DNA from: Streptomyces sp. BK340
GTDB taxonomy: Bacteria; Actinomycetota; Actinomycetes; Streptomycetales; Streptomycetaceae
Direction of reading: 5' to 3'
Length of the DNA stretch: 64,000 nt
NCBI RefSeq assembly: GCF_007827595.1
Contig: NZ_VISR01000003.1
Span: forward strand, 496,001-560,000
Every line of letters starts with the position of its first letter. The first letter of the stretch is position 1. The notes beneath the pieces were generated by a model that made no database searches, was not told where the DNA came from, and saw nothing but the letters and a program-made list of their open reading frames with translations. The position numbers and the translations under genes were made by a program. Positions 27,256 through 36,246 of the stretch are shown in pieces.

Positions 27256-28284
27256 TCACTTCCCCACCGGCTCCACCAGCACGCTCCCGGTCGTTCTGGC
27301 CACCACGAACGCCTCCCCCTTCACCGCCTTCGGGTCCAGTGGAATGCGGTGGCGGCCGGACTCCAGGACGCCGTCGAAGACCTCCTGGGTGTGGGTGCGG
27401 TAGAGGCGGTCCAGGCGGTAGACCGTGACCCGGACCCGGCAGGGCGAGGTGACGTCGACGTCCACCGCGCCGTCGGCGGCGGCCAGGCCGGTCAGCCGGC
27501 GCTGCGGGAGCGGGCTGCGGTCCAGGGCGTGTTCGATCTGCGCGACGAGCAGGGGGATGATCGGGGCCAGGCCACTGACGTAGGCGACCTCGACCCCGGC
27601 ACGCTCGAACGCCTCTCGTACGGCGGCCCGTTCCGCCTCGCCGACCGCACGGCCGAAGGCGACCGCGCCGTAGCCGCGCAGTTCCTCGGCGTGGACGGCC
27701 CGGACGTCCTGGGTGATGTCCGCGCCTATGCCGATGGTGCGCAGCGCGGCGGCGAGCTTGGCGAGGACGGCCACGCGGGCGCCGATCAGGAGCACCCGGC
27801 GGCGGGGCGCGGGCGGGCCGTCGGCGTCCTGGATCAGCGCGGCGAGGGCGGCCCGGTACTCGGGTCCGGCGAAGCGGAACGGCCCTATGCCGTGGTAGCC
27901 GTTGAGGTCCAGGTCGGCGTGCTCCTCCGTCTGCCAGGCGAAGTCCCGCCAGATGAAGTCGTCGCCCTCCCGCTCGATCACGGCGGTGACGGCACCACAG
28001 GCCAGGTCGGCGCAGTCGGGACAGCCGTAGATCACGAACCGGCCGTCCGGGAGCGGTGGTTCGGTCTCCAGCAGCAGACTGCGCACCTGCGCGGTGAAGA
28101 TGGCGGGCGGGATGTCGGAGGCGAGGGGGGATACGGCGTCCAGGTCGGAGAGCTGGAACAGCAGCGGACGCCCGTCCACGATGAAGTCCACGAAGTCGCG
28201 GTGGACCTGGTAGCCGCCGTCGGCGAGGACACCGCCGGCGCGCATCGCCGGTGCCAGGCCGAAGGTCGCGTATGCGGCAGACAT
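27256..28284 (-). CDS. conserved hypothetical protein
   Basis: A protein of 342 residues that I do not recognise. The N-terminal half has a CPDCADLACG motif at about residue 90, which could bind a metal, and a WRDFAWQ segment. A Rossmann-like strand RRVLLIGARVAVLAKLAAAL follows mid-protein, so a nucleotide- or sugar-linked role is thinkable. The ATG at 28282-28284 has the hexamer GATACT six bases upstream on the same strand and no Shine-Dalgarno, so the transcript may be leaderless. It is divergent from the oxidase gene across 66 bp. Confidence 0.7.
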   Translation of the reverse strand: MSAAYATFGLAPAMRAGGVLADGGYQVHRDFVDFIVDGRPLLFQLSDLDAVSPLASDIPPAIFTAQVRSLLLETEPPLPDGRFVIYGCPDCADLACGAVTAVIEREGDDFIWRDFAWQTEEHADLDLNGYHGIGPFRFAGPEYRAALAALIQDADGPPAPRRRVLLIGARVAVLAKLAAALRTIGIGADITQDVRAVHAEELRGYGAVAFGRAVGEAERAAVREAFERAGVEVAYVSGLAPIIPLLVAQIEHALDRSPLPQRRLTGLAAADGAVDVDVTSPCRVRVTVYRLDRLYRTHTQEVFDGVLESGRHRIPLDPKAVKGEAFVVARTTGSVLVEPVGK

Positions 28285-28290
28285 GCTGTG

Positions 28291-28296
28291 AGTATC
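28291..28296 (-). promoter_or_regulatory. candidate -10 for the hypothetical gene
   Basis: GATACT on the minus strand is 6 nt before the ATG at 28284, the spacing of a leaderless transcript. Confidence 0.35.
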
Positions 28297-28338
28297 CCCA
28301 CACCGGGACGGATGTGAGCGCGGCATGACATATTCCGT

Positions 28339-28344
28339 TAGCGT
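28339..28344 (+). promoter_or_regulatory. candidate -10 for the oxidase gene
   Basis: TAGCGT is 6 nt before the GTG at 28351 with no ribosome site between, so the mRNA is probably leaderless. Confidence 0.4.
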
Positions 28345-28350
28345 CCTGGC

Positions 28351-29295
28351 GTGAAGCGCGAGTCGAGTGACGAAGTGATCGTGGTCGGCAGCGGGGTCGC
28401 CGGGCTGACGACGGCCGTGGTGCTGGCCGAGTCCGGCCGCCGGGTACGGGTGTGGGCACGGGAGCCCGCCGAGCGCACGACCTCGGCGGTCGCCGGCGCG
28501 CTGTGGTGGCCGTACCGGATCGAGCCCGAGCCGCTGGTCGGTGCGTGGGCGCTGGACTCCCTCGGTGTGTACGAGGAGTTGGCCGGGCGGCCGGAGGAGA
28601 CGGGCGTACGCCTGGTCGAGGGTGTACACCGGGGGACCCGGCTGGACGAGCTGGGTGCCTGGGCGGGCCGGGTGCCGGGACTGCGGGCGGTGTCCGAGGG
28701 GCTGGCGGCACGGCTTCCGCTGATCGACATGCCGGTCCATCTGGCGTGGCTGCGGGAGCGGTTCGCCGAGGCGGGTGGCCGGGTGGAGGAGCGGGAGGTG
28801 ACCGATCTGGCCTCGGTGCCCGCCGGCGTGGTGGTCAACTGCACGGGGCTGGGGGCGCGATCGCTGGTGCCCGATCCGGCGGTGCGCCCGGTGCGCGGGC
28901 AGCTGGTCGTGGTGGAGAACCCGGGGATCACGACCTGGTTCACCTCGGTCGACCACTCCTGCGACGCCTCGACCTACTTCTTCCCGCAGCCCGGCGGGCT
29001 GCTCCTGGGCGGTACGGCGGAGGAGGACGCCTGGTCGCCGGAGCCGGACCCGGCGACCGCCGCGGCGATCGTCGCGCGGTGCGCGGCCGTCCGGCCGGAG
29101 ATCGCCGGGGCACGGGTACTGGCGCACCGGGTGGGGCTCCGGCCCGCCCGGGACTCCGTGCGACTGGAACGGCAGACGCTGCCGGACGGGCGGCTGCTGG
29201 TGCACAACTACGGGCACGGCGGGGCCGGGATCACGGTGGCCTGGGGGTGCGCCCGGGAGGCGGCCGAGCTGGCCGGAGCGGCACCCGGAGTCTGA
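28351..29295 (+). CDS. D-amino-acid oxidase-like FAD enzyme
   Basis: A 314-residue FAD-dependent oxidase. The N-terminal VIVVGSGVAGLTTAVVLAESG is the dinucleotide fold, AGALWWPY follows as in D-amino-acid oxidases, and the C-terminal HNYGHGGAGITVAWGCA is the DAO signature. It should oxidise neutral D-amino acids to 2-oxo acids, producing hydrogen peroxide. The GTG start gives VKRESSDEVIVVG. A strong hairpin follows before the convergent peptidase gene. Confidence 0.88.
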   Translation: MKRESSDEVIVVGSGVAGLTTAVVLAESGRRVRVWAREPAERTTSAVAGALWWPYRIEPEPLVGAWALDSLGVYEELAGRPEETGVRLVEGVHRGTRLDELGAWAGRVPGLRAVSEGLAARLPLIDMPVHLAWLRERFAEAGGRVEEREVTDLASVPAGVVVNCTGLGARSLVPDPAVRPVRGQLVVVENPGITTWFTSVDHSCDASTYFFPQPGGLLLGGTAEEDAWSPEPDPATAAAIVARCAAVRPEIAGARVLAHRVGLRPARDSVRLERQTLPDGRLLVHNYGHGGAGITVAWGCAREAAELAGAAPGV

Positions 29296-29374
29296 GCGGG
29301 CAGGAGACCGAGCAGGAGCCGGAGGGCCCGTCAGGTCCGCCGCGTGCCGGACCCCCGCATGCCGGCCCCCGCAT

Positions 29375-29424
29375 GCCGGTGCCGAGCGGGCGACCGCGAG
29401 GACGGTCGGCCGCCCGGCACCGGC
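29375..29424. terminator. bidirectional terminator between oxidase and peptidase
   Basis: The arms 29375-29395 and 29404-29424 pair over 21 bp with two mismatches and an 8-nt loop. The two flanking genes converge on it, so it can end both transcripts. Just before it a 14-bp unit containing CCCCCGCATGCCGG is present twice in direct order. Confidence 0.65.
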
Positions 29425-29461
29425 TGATTCCCCCGGAGGGGAACGATCACTGCGTGGGTGA

Positions 29462-31423
29462 TCAGCTCGCCGGGACGTGCCGGGTGGCGCGCGGGGCGCG
29501 GACGCCGTCCAGGGTGCGCGCCGCGGGTGCGGCGGTCACCCTGCCGGCGGTGGCCCGTTCGAACGCCGCCGTGCCTCCGACCAGCGGGACCCGGGCCGTC
29601 GTACGGGACAGATCCAGGGTGAGGGTCGGCTTGGTGGACGGAGGGTCGATGAGGTCCTTGTCGGTGCCTGCGACGATCAGTGCCAGGCGGTGCCCCTTCG
29701 GGACGGCGTGGTCGGTGGCCGCCAGGGACAGGGTGATCGTGTACGCCTTGCCCGGGGTGAGCGGGACGCCCCGGTCGAGGGAGGCGTAGTGGCCGAGGTC
29801 GGCCCAGCCGCGGCTGAACACCGTGGAGTCGACCTGGGCCGTCTTCGCCCTGGTCGCCTTGAAGCAGGCGCTGTCCCCGGCCGTGCTCTGGCCCCAGCAG
29901 GTGCGGTCGGTGAGCGTGGTGATGCCCTCGGCGCTGTCGGCGTAGTCACGGATGGTGTCCGGGCCGAGGTCCACCAGGACGGCGGAGAGGTGGGCCGAGG
30001 AGGTGGTCGGAGTGGCGGTCACGGTCACCTTGGAGGAGCCGGACAGGCGCAGGTCGCGGGTGAGCGGCGCCGTGACGAAGCCGGCCTTCTCGGGGGTGGA
30101 CGTGGTGAGGTGGGCGGCCCAGTCGGTCTCGCCGAGCTTCGGGTCGTCGGTGAACGTCTCGGTGCCGGTGGCCGGGCCGAGGCCGAGGGTGCCGACGCCG
30201 GGCTGGGCGCCGCGGGCCGGGTGGAGCGTGGTGGCCCGGGTGCCGTGCGGCGGCCAGACCCTGGAGGTGACCCACTGGTCGGGGTGGCGCTCGATGTCCG
30301 CCATCGGCTGACGGTCGATACCGTTGTCGTAGCCGAGGAGCTCGTGGTCGAACCAGCGGTGCAGGGTGTCGACCCAGGCGCCGCGCCGGTAGTCGAAGGG
30401 GTCCACGTGGCCGGTCTGGGAGAGCCAGATCTTGCGCTCGACACCATGCTCGGCCAGGGCGTTCCACCACTGGCCGAAGTGCTTGGTGCGCACGTTGAGG
30501 TCCTGCATGCCGTGCACCAGGAACACACTGGCCCTGACCTTGGCAGCGTCCTTGACGTAGTTCCGCTCGGTCCACAGCGGGGTCCAGTCGCCACTGCGCG
30601 GGCTGCCGTCGGCGAGCTTCTTCTGCACCGCCGCGCAGTGGGCCGTCGCGCCGGCGCTCTCGACGTAGCCGGCCAGCTCGTCGGGGCCGCCGTCGTACAG
30701 CGGGGCGCCCTGGGCGAAGTAGTAGTCGTACCAGGAGGAGATCCCGCTGATCGGGACGATCGTCTTCAGGCCCTTGACGCCGGTGGCCGCGACGCCGTTG
30801 GCGATCGTGCCGTCCCAGCTCTTGCCGATCATGCCGGTCCGGCCGTTGGTCCAGCCGGCCCCGACGGTTCGGGTGCCGGTCCGGGTCGTGTAGGCCTTGG
30901 CGCGTCCGTTCAGCCAGTCGATGACGGCCTTCGCGGACCGGATGTCGGAGCGGCCGCCGACGTCGACGCAGCCGTCGGAGCGGTTGGTGCCGGCGAGGTC
31001 CACGCCGACGAAGGCGTAGCCGCGCGGCACGAAGTAGTTGTCGTAGAACAGCGGCATCTGGACGACGTGGCCGTGCGCGTCGTACGTCTTCTTCTGACTC
31101 TCGTTGCCGCGTCCGCAGCAGGAGTAGTAGGGGCTGGCGTCCATGATGACCGGCACCTTGCGGCCCTGGCGGGCGGGTTCGGAAGGTCGGACGATGTCGG
31201 CGGCGACGCGGTCCTTCTTCCCGTCACCGTCCGCGTCGAGGCCGGTGTCCACCCAGACGGACTCACGGATGGCATGTGCGTACGAATAGACGGGGCGGCT
31301 CTCGCGGGGCGCCGCGTGCGCGGCGGCGGGGGCGAGGAACGCGGCCAGCAGGGCCGTGACGGCCGCAGTCGCGAGCGGTCTCCAGATCGTGAAGCGCGTG
31401 CGCATGGTCGAACGAATCGGCAT
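29462..31423 (-). CDS. secreted Xaa-Pro dipeptidyl-peptidase, CocE/NonD family
   Basis: A 653-residue exported serine hydrolase that should cleave X-Pro dipeptides from peptide N-termini. The signal peptide has an Arg-containing start (MRTRFTIWRPLAT), a long hydrophobic stretch, and a likely cut after AHA at residue 37. The nucleophile Ser202 lies in MIGKSWDGTIANG, and VHGMQDLNV and QTGHVDPF carry the Asp and His regions. The C-terminal 200 residues form the jelly-roll domain of the family. An alternative start at MRTRF (residue 7) fits a signal peptide better. It is divergent from another secreted peptidase gene. Confidence 0.88.
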   Translation of the reverse strand: MPIRSTMRTRFTIWRPLATAAVTALLAAFLAPAAAHAAPRESRPVYSYAHAIRESVWVDTGLDADGDGKKDRVAADIVRPSEPARQGRKVPVIMDASPYYSCCGRGNESQKKTYDAHGHVVQMPLFYDNYFVPRGYAFVGVDLAGTNRSDGCVDVGGRSDIRSAKAVIDWLNGRAKAYTTRTGTRTVGAGWTNGRTGMIGKSWDGTIANGVAATGVKGLKTIVPISGISSWYDYYFAQGAPLYDGGPDELAGYVESAGATAHCAAVQKKLADGSPRSGDWTPLWTERNYVKDAAKVRASVFLVHGMQDLNVRTKHFGQWWNALAEHGVERKIWLSQTGHVDPFDYRRGAWVDTLHRWFDHELLGYDNGIDRQPMADIERHPDQWVTSRVWPPHGTRATTLHPARGAQPGVGTLGLGPATGTETFTDDPKLGETDWAAHLTTSTPEKAGFVTAPLTRDLRLSGSSKVTVTATPTTSSAHLSAVLVDLGPDTIRDYADSAEGITTLTDRTCWGQSTAGDSACFKATRAKTAQVDSTVFSRGWADLGHYASLDRGVPLTPGKAYTITLSLAATDHAVPKGHRLALIVAGTDKDLIDPPSTKPTLTLDLSRTTARVPLVGGTAAFERATAGRVTAAPAARTLDGVRAPRATRHVPAS

Positions 31424-31595
31424 GCGCGGACGGTACTCCGGACAACTCCCGTACAGAAGAGGGCTTTACGGCGCCTCGCGTGGCTGTGACGGCTGAATGG
31501 CGATCGTGTGACAGCGGGGGCTGTGGACAGGTCAGGGGCCACAGCTACTGAATAGGCTCCGAACAGACTTCCTGTCCAGACGACTTGGAGCTGAC

Positions 31596-33089
31596 GTGCA
31601 CCGCAGAATCATCGCGCCGGGAGCACTCGCGGCGGCCTCCCTCCTGCTGGCGATCCCGGCATCGGCCGCGAGCCTCTCCCCGGGCGCGCCGGGCATCGGC
31701 GACCCCTACTACCCCGACTACGGCAACGGCGGCTACGACGTCTCGCACTACGACCTGAGGCTGCAGTACCAGCCGAAGACGGACGAGCTGCAGGGCACGG
31801 CGACCATCCTGGCGAAGACCACCCAGGACCTGTCCAGCTTCGACCTGGACTTCCTGCTGAACGTGAGCGAGGTGCGGGTCAACGGCGCCCAGGCGTCATT
31901 CGCGACGTCCGGCCAGCACGAACTGGTCGTCACCCCGAAGACGCCGCTGGCCAAGGGTGCGGCGGTGACCGTCGTCGTCCGCTACAGCGGGGTGCCGTCG
32001 GCGAAGAGCGCCTACGGTTTCACCACCTGGCACCGCACGCCGGACGGCGCGGTGGCCGCGGACGAGCCCGAGGCCGCCTGGTGGTGGTTCCCGAGCAACG
32101 ACCATCCGAGCGACAAGGCGACCTACGACGTGTCGGTGGCCGTGCCGGACGGCACCCAGGCCATCTCCAACGGCACACTCCAGTCCACCAGTTCGAAGCT
32201 GGGCTGGACCCGTTACAACTGGCGGCAGAACAAGCCGCAGGCGACCTATCTGGCCACGCTCGCCCTCGGCAGGTTCGACATCACCACCAGCACCTCCGAC
32301 GGCGGGGTGCCCGTCATCAACGCCTACAGCAAGGACCTCGGTGACAACGACGGTGCCGCGCGGGCCAGTGTGGAGCGCACCGGGGAGCTGGTCGACTGGC
32401 TGAGCGGCTACTTCGGGCCGTATCCGTTCAGCACGGCCGGCGGGTACGTGCCGAACACCACCACCGGCTACGCGCTCGAGACACAGACCCGCGTCTACTA
32501 CAGCCCCAAGCAGTTCGCGAACGGCTCCAACACCTCGGTGGTCGTGCACGAGCTGGCCCACCAGTGGTACGGCGACGACGTGTCGCTGAAGGACTGGAAG
32601 GACATCTGGATCAACGAGGGCTTCGCACGCTACGCGCAGTGGCTGTGGTCCGAGCACGAGGGCGAGGGCACCGCCCAGGAGCTCGCCGACTACGTGTACG
32701 CCTCCCACCCGGCCGACGACGCGTTCTGGACGGTCAAGCCCGGCGACCCGGGCCCTGACGACCAGTTCGACATCGCCGTGTACGACCGGGGTGCGCTCGC
32801 CATCCAGGCGCTGCGCAACGAGATCGGTGACGACGCCTTCTTCGCCGTCCTGAAGGGCTGGCCGAAGGAGCACGCCTACGGCAACGCCTCCGTGGCCGAC
32901 TTCCAGAGGTACGCCGAGCAGGTGTCCGGCAAACCGCTGGCCGCACTGTTCCACACCTGGCTCTTCCAGCCGTCGAAGCCGGCCGCTCCCGCGGCACACA
33001 CGGCGTCCCTCGTGAAGGCGGGCACGACGGTCACCCAGCCGAAGTCGTGGAAGCGGATCGAGGCGACGAACGACGTCCACGGCCACTGA
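31596..33089 (+). CDS. secreted M1-family zinc metallopeptidase
   Basis: An aminopeptidase N-like gluzincin of 497 residues. Residues 1 to about 24 are a signal peptide (MHRRIIAPGALAAASLLLAIPASA). The zinc site is H318-E-L-A-H322 with the third ligand E341 (WINEGFA), and AWWWFPSNDHPSDKATYD holds the substrate region. It lacks the large C-terminal helical domain of PepN, as do other short secreted actinobacterial M1 enzymes. The GTG start follows a 172-bp divergent gap shared with the X-Pro peptidase, suggesting linked extracellular peptide use. Confidence 0.9.
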   Translation: MHRRIIAPGALAAASLLLAIPASAASLSPGAPGIGDPYYPDYGNGGYDVSHYDLRLQYQPKTDELQGTATILAKTTQDLSSFDLDFLLNVSEVRVNGAQASFATSGQHELVVTPKTPLAKGAAVTVVVRYSGVPSAKSAYGFTTWHRTPDGAVAADEPEAAWWWFPSNDHPSDKATYDVSVAVPDGTQAISNGTLQSTSSKLGWTRYNWRQNKPQATYLATLALGRFDITTSTSDGGVPVINAYSKDLGDNDGAARASVERTGELVDWLSGYFGPYPFSTAGGYVPNTTTGYALETQTRVYYSPKQFANGSNTSVVVHELAHQWYGDDVSLKDWKDIWINEGFARYAQWLWSEHEGEGTAQELADYVYASHPADDAFWTVKPGDPGPDDQFDIAVYDRGALAIQALRNEIGDDAFFAVLKGWPKEHAYGNASVADFQRYAEQVSGKPLAALFHTWLFQPSKPAAPAAHTASLVKAGTTVTQPKSWKRIEATNDVHGH

Positions 33090-33101
33090 CGCCCGGGCGC
33101 C

Positions 33102-34019
33102 TCACGGTCTCGGCCCGGCCGCCCGCTCGAGGAGTTCGTCCCGGCCCATCGCCTCCGCGCGGGTGGCCGGGACCGTGCAGGCGTACGCCCCGGCGACCGC
33201 CCCGTACCAGGCACACCGCCGGGGCGGCTCGCCGGTGAGGCGGCCGTAGAGGAAGGCGGCGGCGAAGGCGTCGCCCGCGCCGTTGGAGTCGACCACCGGC
33301 GCGGGCGGGTCCGCCGCCGGTATCCGGGTCAGCTCGCCGTCGGCCAGCAGATGAGCGCCCTCGGCGCCCGCGGTGGCGACGACGGTCTCGGCCCGGCCGC
33401 GCTCGGCGATCCGCCGCATGGTCCGCTCGGGGTCGGTGAGTGCGGCGGCGGAGAGGAAGACGACGTCCGCCGCGAGCGCGAACGGCTCGTGGTACGGATT
33501 CTCGCCGTCCCAGTCGTGCAGGTCCGTGGAGAGTGGCACGCCCGCCTCGGCCAGCACCGGCAGGGCGTGGGCGCAGGGCTGGGTGATGGTCACGTGGACG
33601 TGCCGGCTCGCCGCGGCCAGCTTGCGCAGGGTCTCCTCGGGGAAACGGTCGTCGGGGTGGGCGCGGCTGGTGTCGTACAGGGACAGGCGGCGCCCGTCCG
33701 GGCCGACGAGGTTCACCGCGCGCTTGGTCCCGGCGGGTTGCGGTAGGGCGGTGAGCCCGATGCCCCGCTCCTCGTGCAGGACACGGACGAGGTCGCCCTC
33801 GGGGTCGTCACCGAGCAGGTCGAGGTGGTGTGTGCGCAGCCCCAGCGCGGCCAGGCCCACGGCGACGAAGTCCCCGGTCTGCCCGGCGCGGGTCCGGATC
33901 CCGGAGTCGATCATGTAGCTGTCGGCGTACGGGAGCGGCAGCTCCGGGACGTACACGATCGTGTCGACGCCGGCTCCGCCCAGCACCAGAACGTCGTGAG
34001 CACCTGCCTGTGCGGTCAT
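33102..34019 (-). CDS. PfkB-family sugar or nucleoside kinase
   Basis: A ribokinase-fold kinase of 305 residues. The C-terminal PfkB signature DSNGAGDAFAAAFLYGRL has the catalytic aspartate, and GGAGVDTIVYVPELPLP is the N-terminal substrate region. GIRTRAGQTGDFVAVGLAALG corresponds to the glycine-rich substrate loop. The substrate is likely a furanose or nucleoside. The ATG at 34017-34019 overlaps the macro-domain stop (ATGA), so both are translated from one message; that pairs an ADP-ribose reader with a sugar kinase. Confidence 0.85.
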   Translation of the reverse strand: MTAQAGAHDVLVLGGAGVDTIVYVPELPLPYADSYMIDSGIRTRAGQTGDFVAVGLAALGLRTHHLDLLGDDPEGDLVRVLHEERGIGLTALPQPAGTKRAVNLVGPDGRRLSLYDTSRAHPDDRFPEETLRKLAAASRHVHVTITQPCAHALPVLAEAGVPLSTDLHDWDGENPYHEPFALAADVVFLSAAALTDPERTMRRIAERGRAETVVATAGAEGAHLLADGELTRIPAADPPAPVVDSNGAGDAFAAAFLYGRLTGEPPRRCAWYGAVAGAYACTVPATRAEAMGRDELLERAAGPRP

Positions 34020-34504
34020 CCCCCGCCCTCCCCGTGGTCGTAGACCGTCACCGCGATGCCGCGGCTCACCAACCGCTCGGTGACGAGCGGTTCTATGCGG
34101 GACCACTTGCCGCCCGCCAGGCCGCAGCCTATGCGGGGCATGTGCACCGACGCGCCGAGTTCGATCACTTCGTCGGCGAGCCGGCCGAGGGCGGTGTCGA
34201 TCGCCTCGTAGCGGACGGGGACGCCCTTGCTACCTGTACCGATGCCTCGCTGGCCGACCATGTTGGCCACCCAGACGTGCGGGGCGACCTTGACCAGCTG
34301 GACCGCGCCCAGCCCGAAGTCGTTCCTCGCGCGGTCGCGGTGCCACGCCCGGTAGGCCGCCTCGGGCTCCGGCCAGCGCCGCGAGAGCGCGAGGACGAAG
34401 CCCTTCCCCCAGCCCCCGATGTCGTTGCAGACATGGGCGATCACCTTCACGCCCTTGACCGACGGAACGGTGGCGTCACCCCGGACATACGTGATCTCCG
34501 ACAT
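34016..34504 (-). CDS. macro-domain protein (ADP-ribose binding)
   Basis: A single macro domain of 162 residues. GDATVPSVKGVKVIAHVCND is the first loop, IGGWGKGFVLALSRRWPEPEAAY the glycine loop that holds the distal ribose, and MPRIGCGLAGGKWSRIEPL the diphosphate loop. It is closest to the ALC1-like/Poa1p type that removes ADP-ribose or its phosphate esters from proteins or small molecules. The start is ATG 34502-34504, with a candidate -10 TACGGT six bases upstream. It leads a two-gene unit with the sugar kinase. Confidence 0.88.
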   Translation of the reverse strand: MSEITYVRGDATVPSVKGVKVIAHVCNDIGGWGKGFVLALSRRWPEPEAAYRAWHRDRARNDFGLGAVQLVKVAPHVWVANMVGQRGIGTGSKGVPVRYEAIDTALGRLADEVIELGASVHMPRIGCGLAGGKWSRIEPLVTERLVSRGIAVTVYDHGEGGG

Positions 34505-34510
34505 GACGCC

Positions 34511-34516
34511 ACCGTA
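34511..34516 (-). promoter_or_regulatory. candidate -10 for a leaderless macro-domain transcript
   Basis: TACGGT on the minus strand ends 6 nt before the ATG at 34504. There is no Shine-Dalgarno. Confidence 0.4.
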
Positions 34517-34546
34517 GGCGATGCCACTGACAGTGGCGGTGAGCTG

Positions 34547-36013
34547 CTACTTCGTCAGCTGCGACAGCTCCTGGTCGGTGTTCTTGGACGCCCGGCGGCG
34601 CACCGCGAACCAGCCGGCGACCAGCATCACGGCGATCACCGGAATGAGCAGCAGGGTCCTGCGGCCGACCTCGGGGTCGTTCCACATCATGCCGAGGCAG
34701 ACCAGCAGGAAGGTGATCGTGGCGATCTCCGTGACCGGGCTGCCCTTCAGGCGGAAGTGCGGCCGGGTGGCCAGGCCCGCGCGGGCACGGCGGACGAAGA
34801 TCATGTGGCACAGCATGATGATCACCCAGGTGCTGATGATGCCGAGGGAGGCGACGTTCAGCACGATCTCGAACGCCTGGCTGGGCATCAGGTAGTTCAG
34901 GCCGACGCCGAGCACGCAGACCGCACAGGTCAGCAGGATGCCGCCGTAGGGGACCTGGCTGCGGTTCATCCGGGCGGTGAACTTGGGCGCGGAGCCCGCC
35001 ATGGCCATCGAGCGCAGGATGCGGCCGGTGGAGTACAGGCCGGAGTTCAGCGAGGACATGGCGGCGGTCAGGACGACCAGGTTCATCACGTCGCCGGCCG
35101 CCGGGACGCCGATCTTCGACAGGACCGTGACGAACGGGCTCTGGTCGGCGGAGTACACGGAGCCCGGCAGCAGCAGGGCGAGCAGCACGACCGAGCCGAC
35201 GTAGAACAGGCCCACCCGCCACATGATCGAGTTCACCGCGCGCGGGACGACCTTCTCCGGCTCGGCGGTCTCGCCGGCGGCGACGCCGACCAGCTCCAGC
35301 GCGGCGTACGCGAAGATCACGCCCTGCATGACCAGGACGACGGGCATCACACCATGCGGGAAGACCCCGCCGTGGTCGGTGATCATGCTCAGACCGGGGG
35401 TGTGGCCGCCGACCTTGTGCTGGGTGGCGAGCAGGAAGATGCCGATCAGCATGAAGCCGACGATGGTGGCGACCTTGACGATCGCGAACCAGAACTCCAT
35501 CTCGCCGAAGATCTTCACCGAGATCAGGTTCACGGCGAGGACCACCGCGAGGGCGATCAGGGCGAGCACCCACTGGGGAATGCTCGTGAACATGCTCCAG
35601 TAGTGCGTGTAGAGCGCGATCGCGGTGATGTCGGCGATGCCGGTGGTCGACCAGTTGAGGAAGTACATCCAGCCGGCGACGTAGGCGCCCTTCTCACCGA
35701 GGAACTCGCGCGCGTACGACACGAAGGAGCCGGAGGACGGGCGGTACAGGACCAGCTCGCCCAGGGCCCGGACGACGAAGAAGGCGAAGACGCCGCAGAC
35801 CAGGTAGGCCAGGGCGAGCGCCGGGCCCGCGTTGTGCAGGCGGCCGCCGGCGCCCAGGAGGAGTCCGGTGCCGATGGCGCCGCCGATGGCGATCATGTTG
35901 ACGTGGCGGGCCTTGAGGTCCTTGCTGTAGCCGGCGTCGCCCGCGTCCGCGGGCGTCTGGGCCGCCTGGGGACGGGCGGCCGCCTGGGCCGATTCCACGG
36001 CTTCGTTGCTCAC
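34547..36013 (-). CDS. ansP: AnsP-like L-asparagine permease
   Basis: An APC-superfamily amino acid/proton symporter of about 488 residues with twelve helices. The N-terminal region HVNMIAIGGAIGTGLLLGAG and the stretch LGELVLYRPSSGSFVSYAREF agree closely with E. coli AnsP as I remember it. The C-terminus ends with a basic RRRASKN tail. The GTG at 36011-36013 has GGAAG eleven bases upstream. It is divergent from the MerR regulator across 233 bp. Asparagine is the best guess for substrate; related amino acids are possible. Confidence 0.82.
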   Translation of the reverse strand: MSNEAVESAQAAARPQAAQTPADAGDAGYSKDLKARHVNMIAIGGAIGTGLLLGAGGRLHNAGPALALAYLVCGVFAFFVVRALGELVLYRPSSGSFVSYAREFLGEKGAYVAGWMYFLNWSTTGIADITAIALYTHYWSMFTSIPQWVLALIALAVVLAVNLISVKIFGEMEFWFAIVKVATIVGFMLIGIFLLATQHKVGGHTPGLSMITDHGGVFPHGVMPVVLVMQGVIFAYAALELVGVAAGETAEPEKVVPRAVNSIMWRVGLFYVGSVVLLALLLPGSVYSADQSPFVTVLSKIGVPAAGDVMNLVVLTAAMSSLNSGLYSTGRILRSMAMAGSAPKFTARMNRSQVPYGGILLTCAVCVLGVGLNYLMPSQAFEIVLNVASLGIISTWVIIMLCHMIFVRRARAGLATRPHFRLKGSPVTEIATITFLLVCLGMMWNDPEVGRRTLLLIPVIAVMLVAGWFAVRRRASKNTDQELSQLTK

Positions 36014-36233
36014 GGGTGGTTCTACTTCCTGGTCCGCCCGGGCCTCGTGGGCCCGGGTGTCCGTACAGTTCGGCCCGCACCACCCTGGTGAGTCGCGGTA
36101 CAGACCAAGGCAGCAGCTTCCCAGAGAGGTCGCGGATATGCGGTGGCCCATGTCACAGAGCGTTACTTCTCACATGATCCACTCGGAGTACACCCAGTGT
36201 TCATCCGGGGTGTCACAGCATTGGTGAGACAGC

Positions 36234-36239
36234 GATACT
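36234..36239 (+). promoter_or_regulatory. candidate -10 for a leaderless merR-type transcript
   Basis: GATACT is 7 nt before the ATG at 36247. A weak -35 TGTCAC lies 17 bp upstream at 36211-36216. Confidence 0.4.
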
Positions 36240-36246
36240 GCTGCAC

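Noticed and set aside
29375..29424. Attachment site or recombination core from the strong dyad and the 14-bp direct repeat
   Set aside because: There is no integrase, tRNA end or duplicated flank; a bidirectional terminator between convergent genes explains it.
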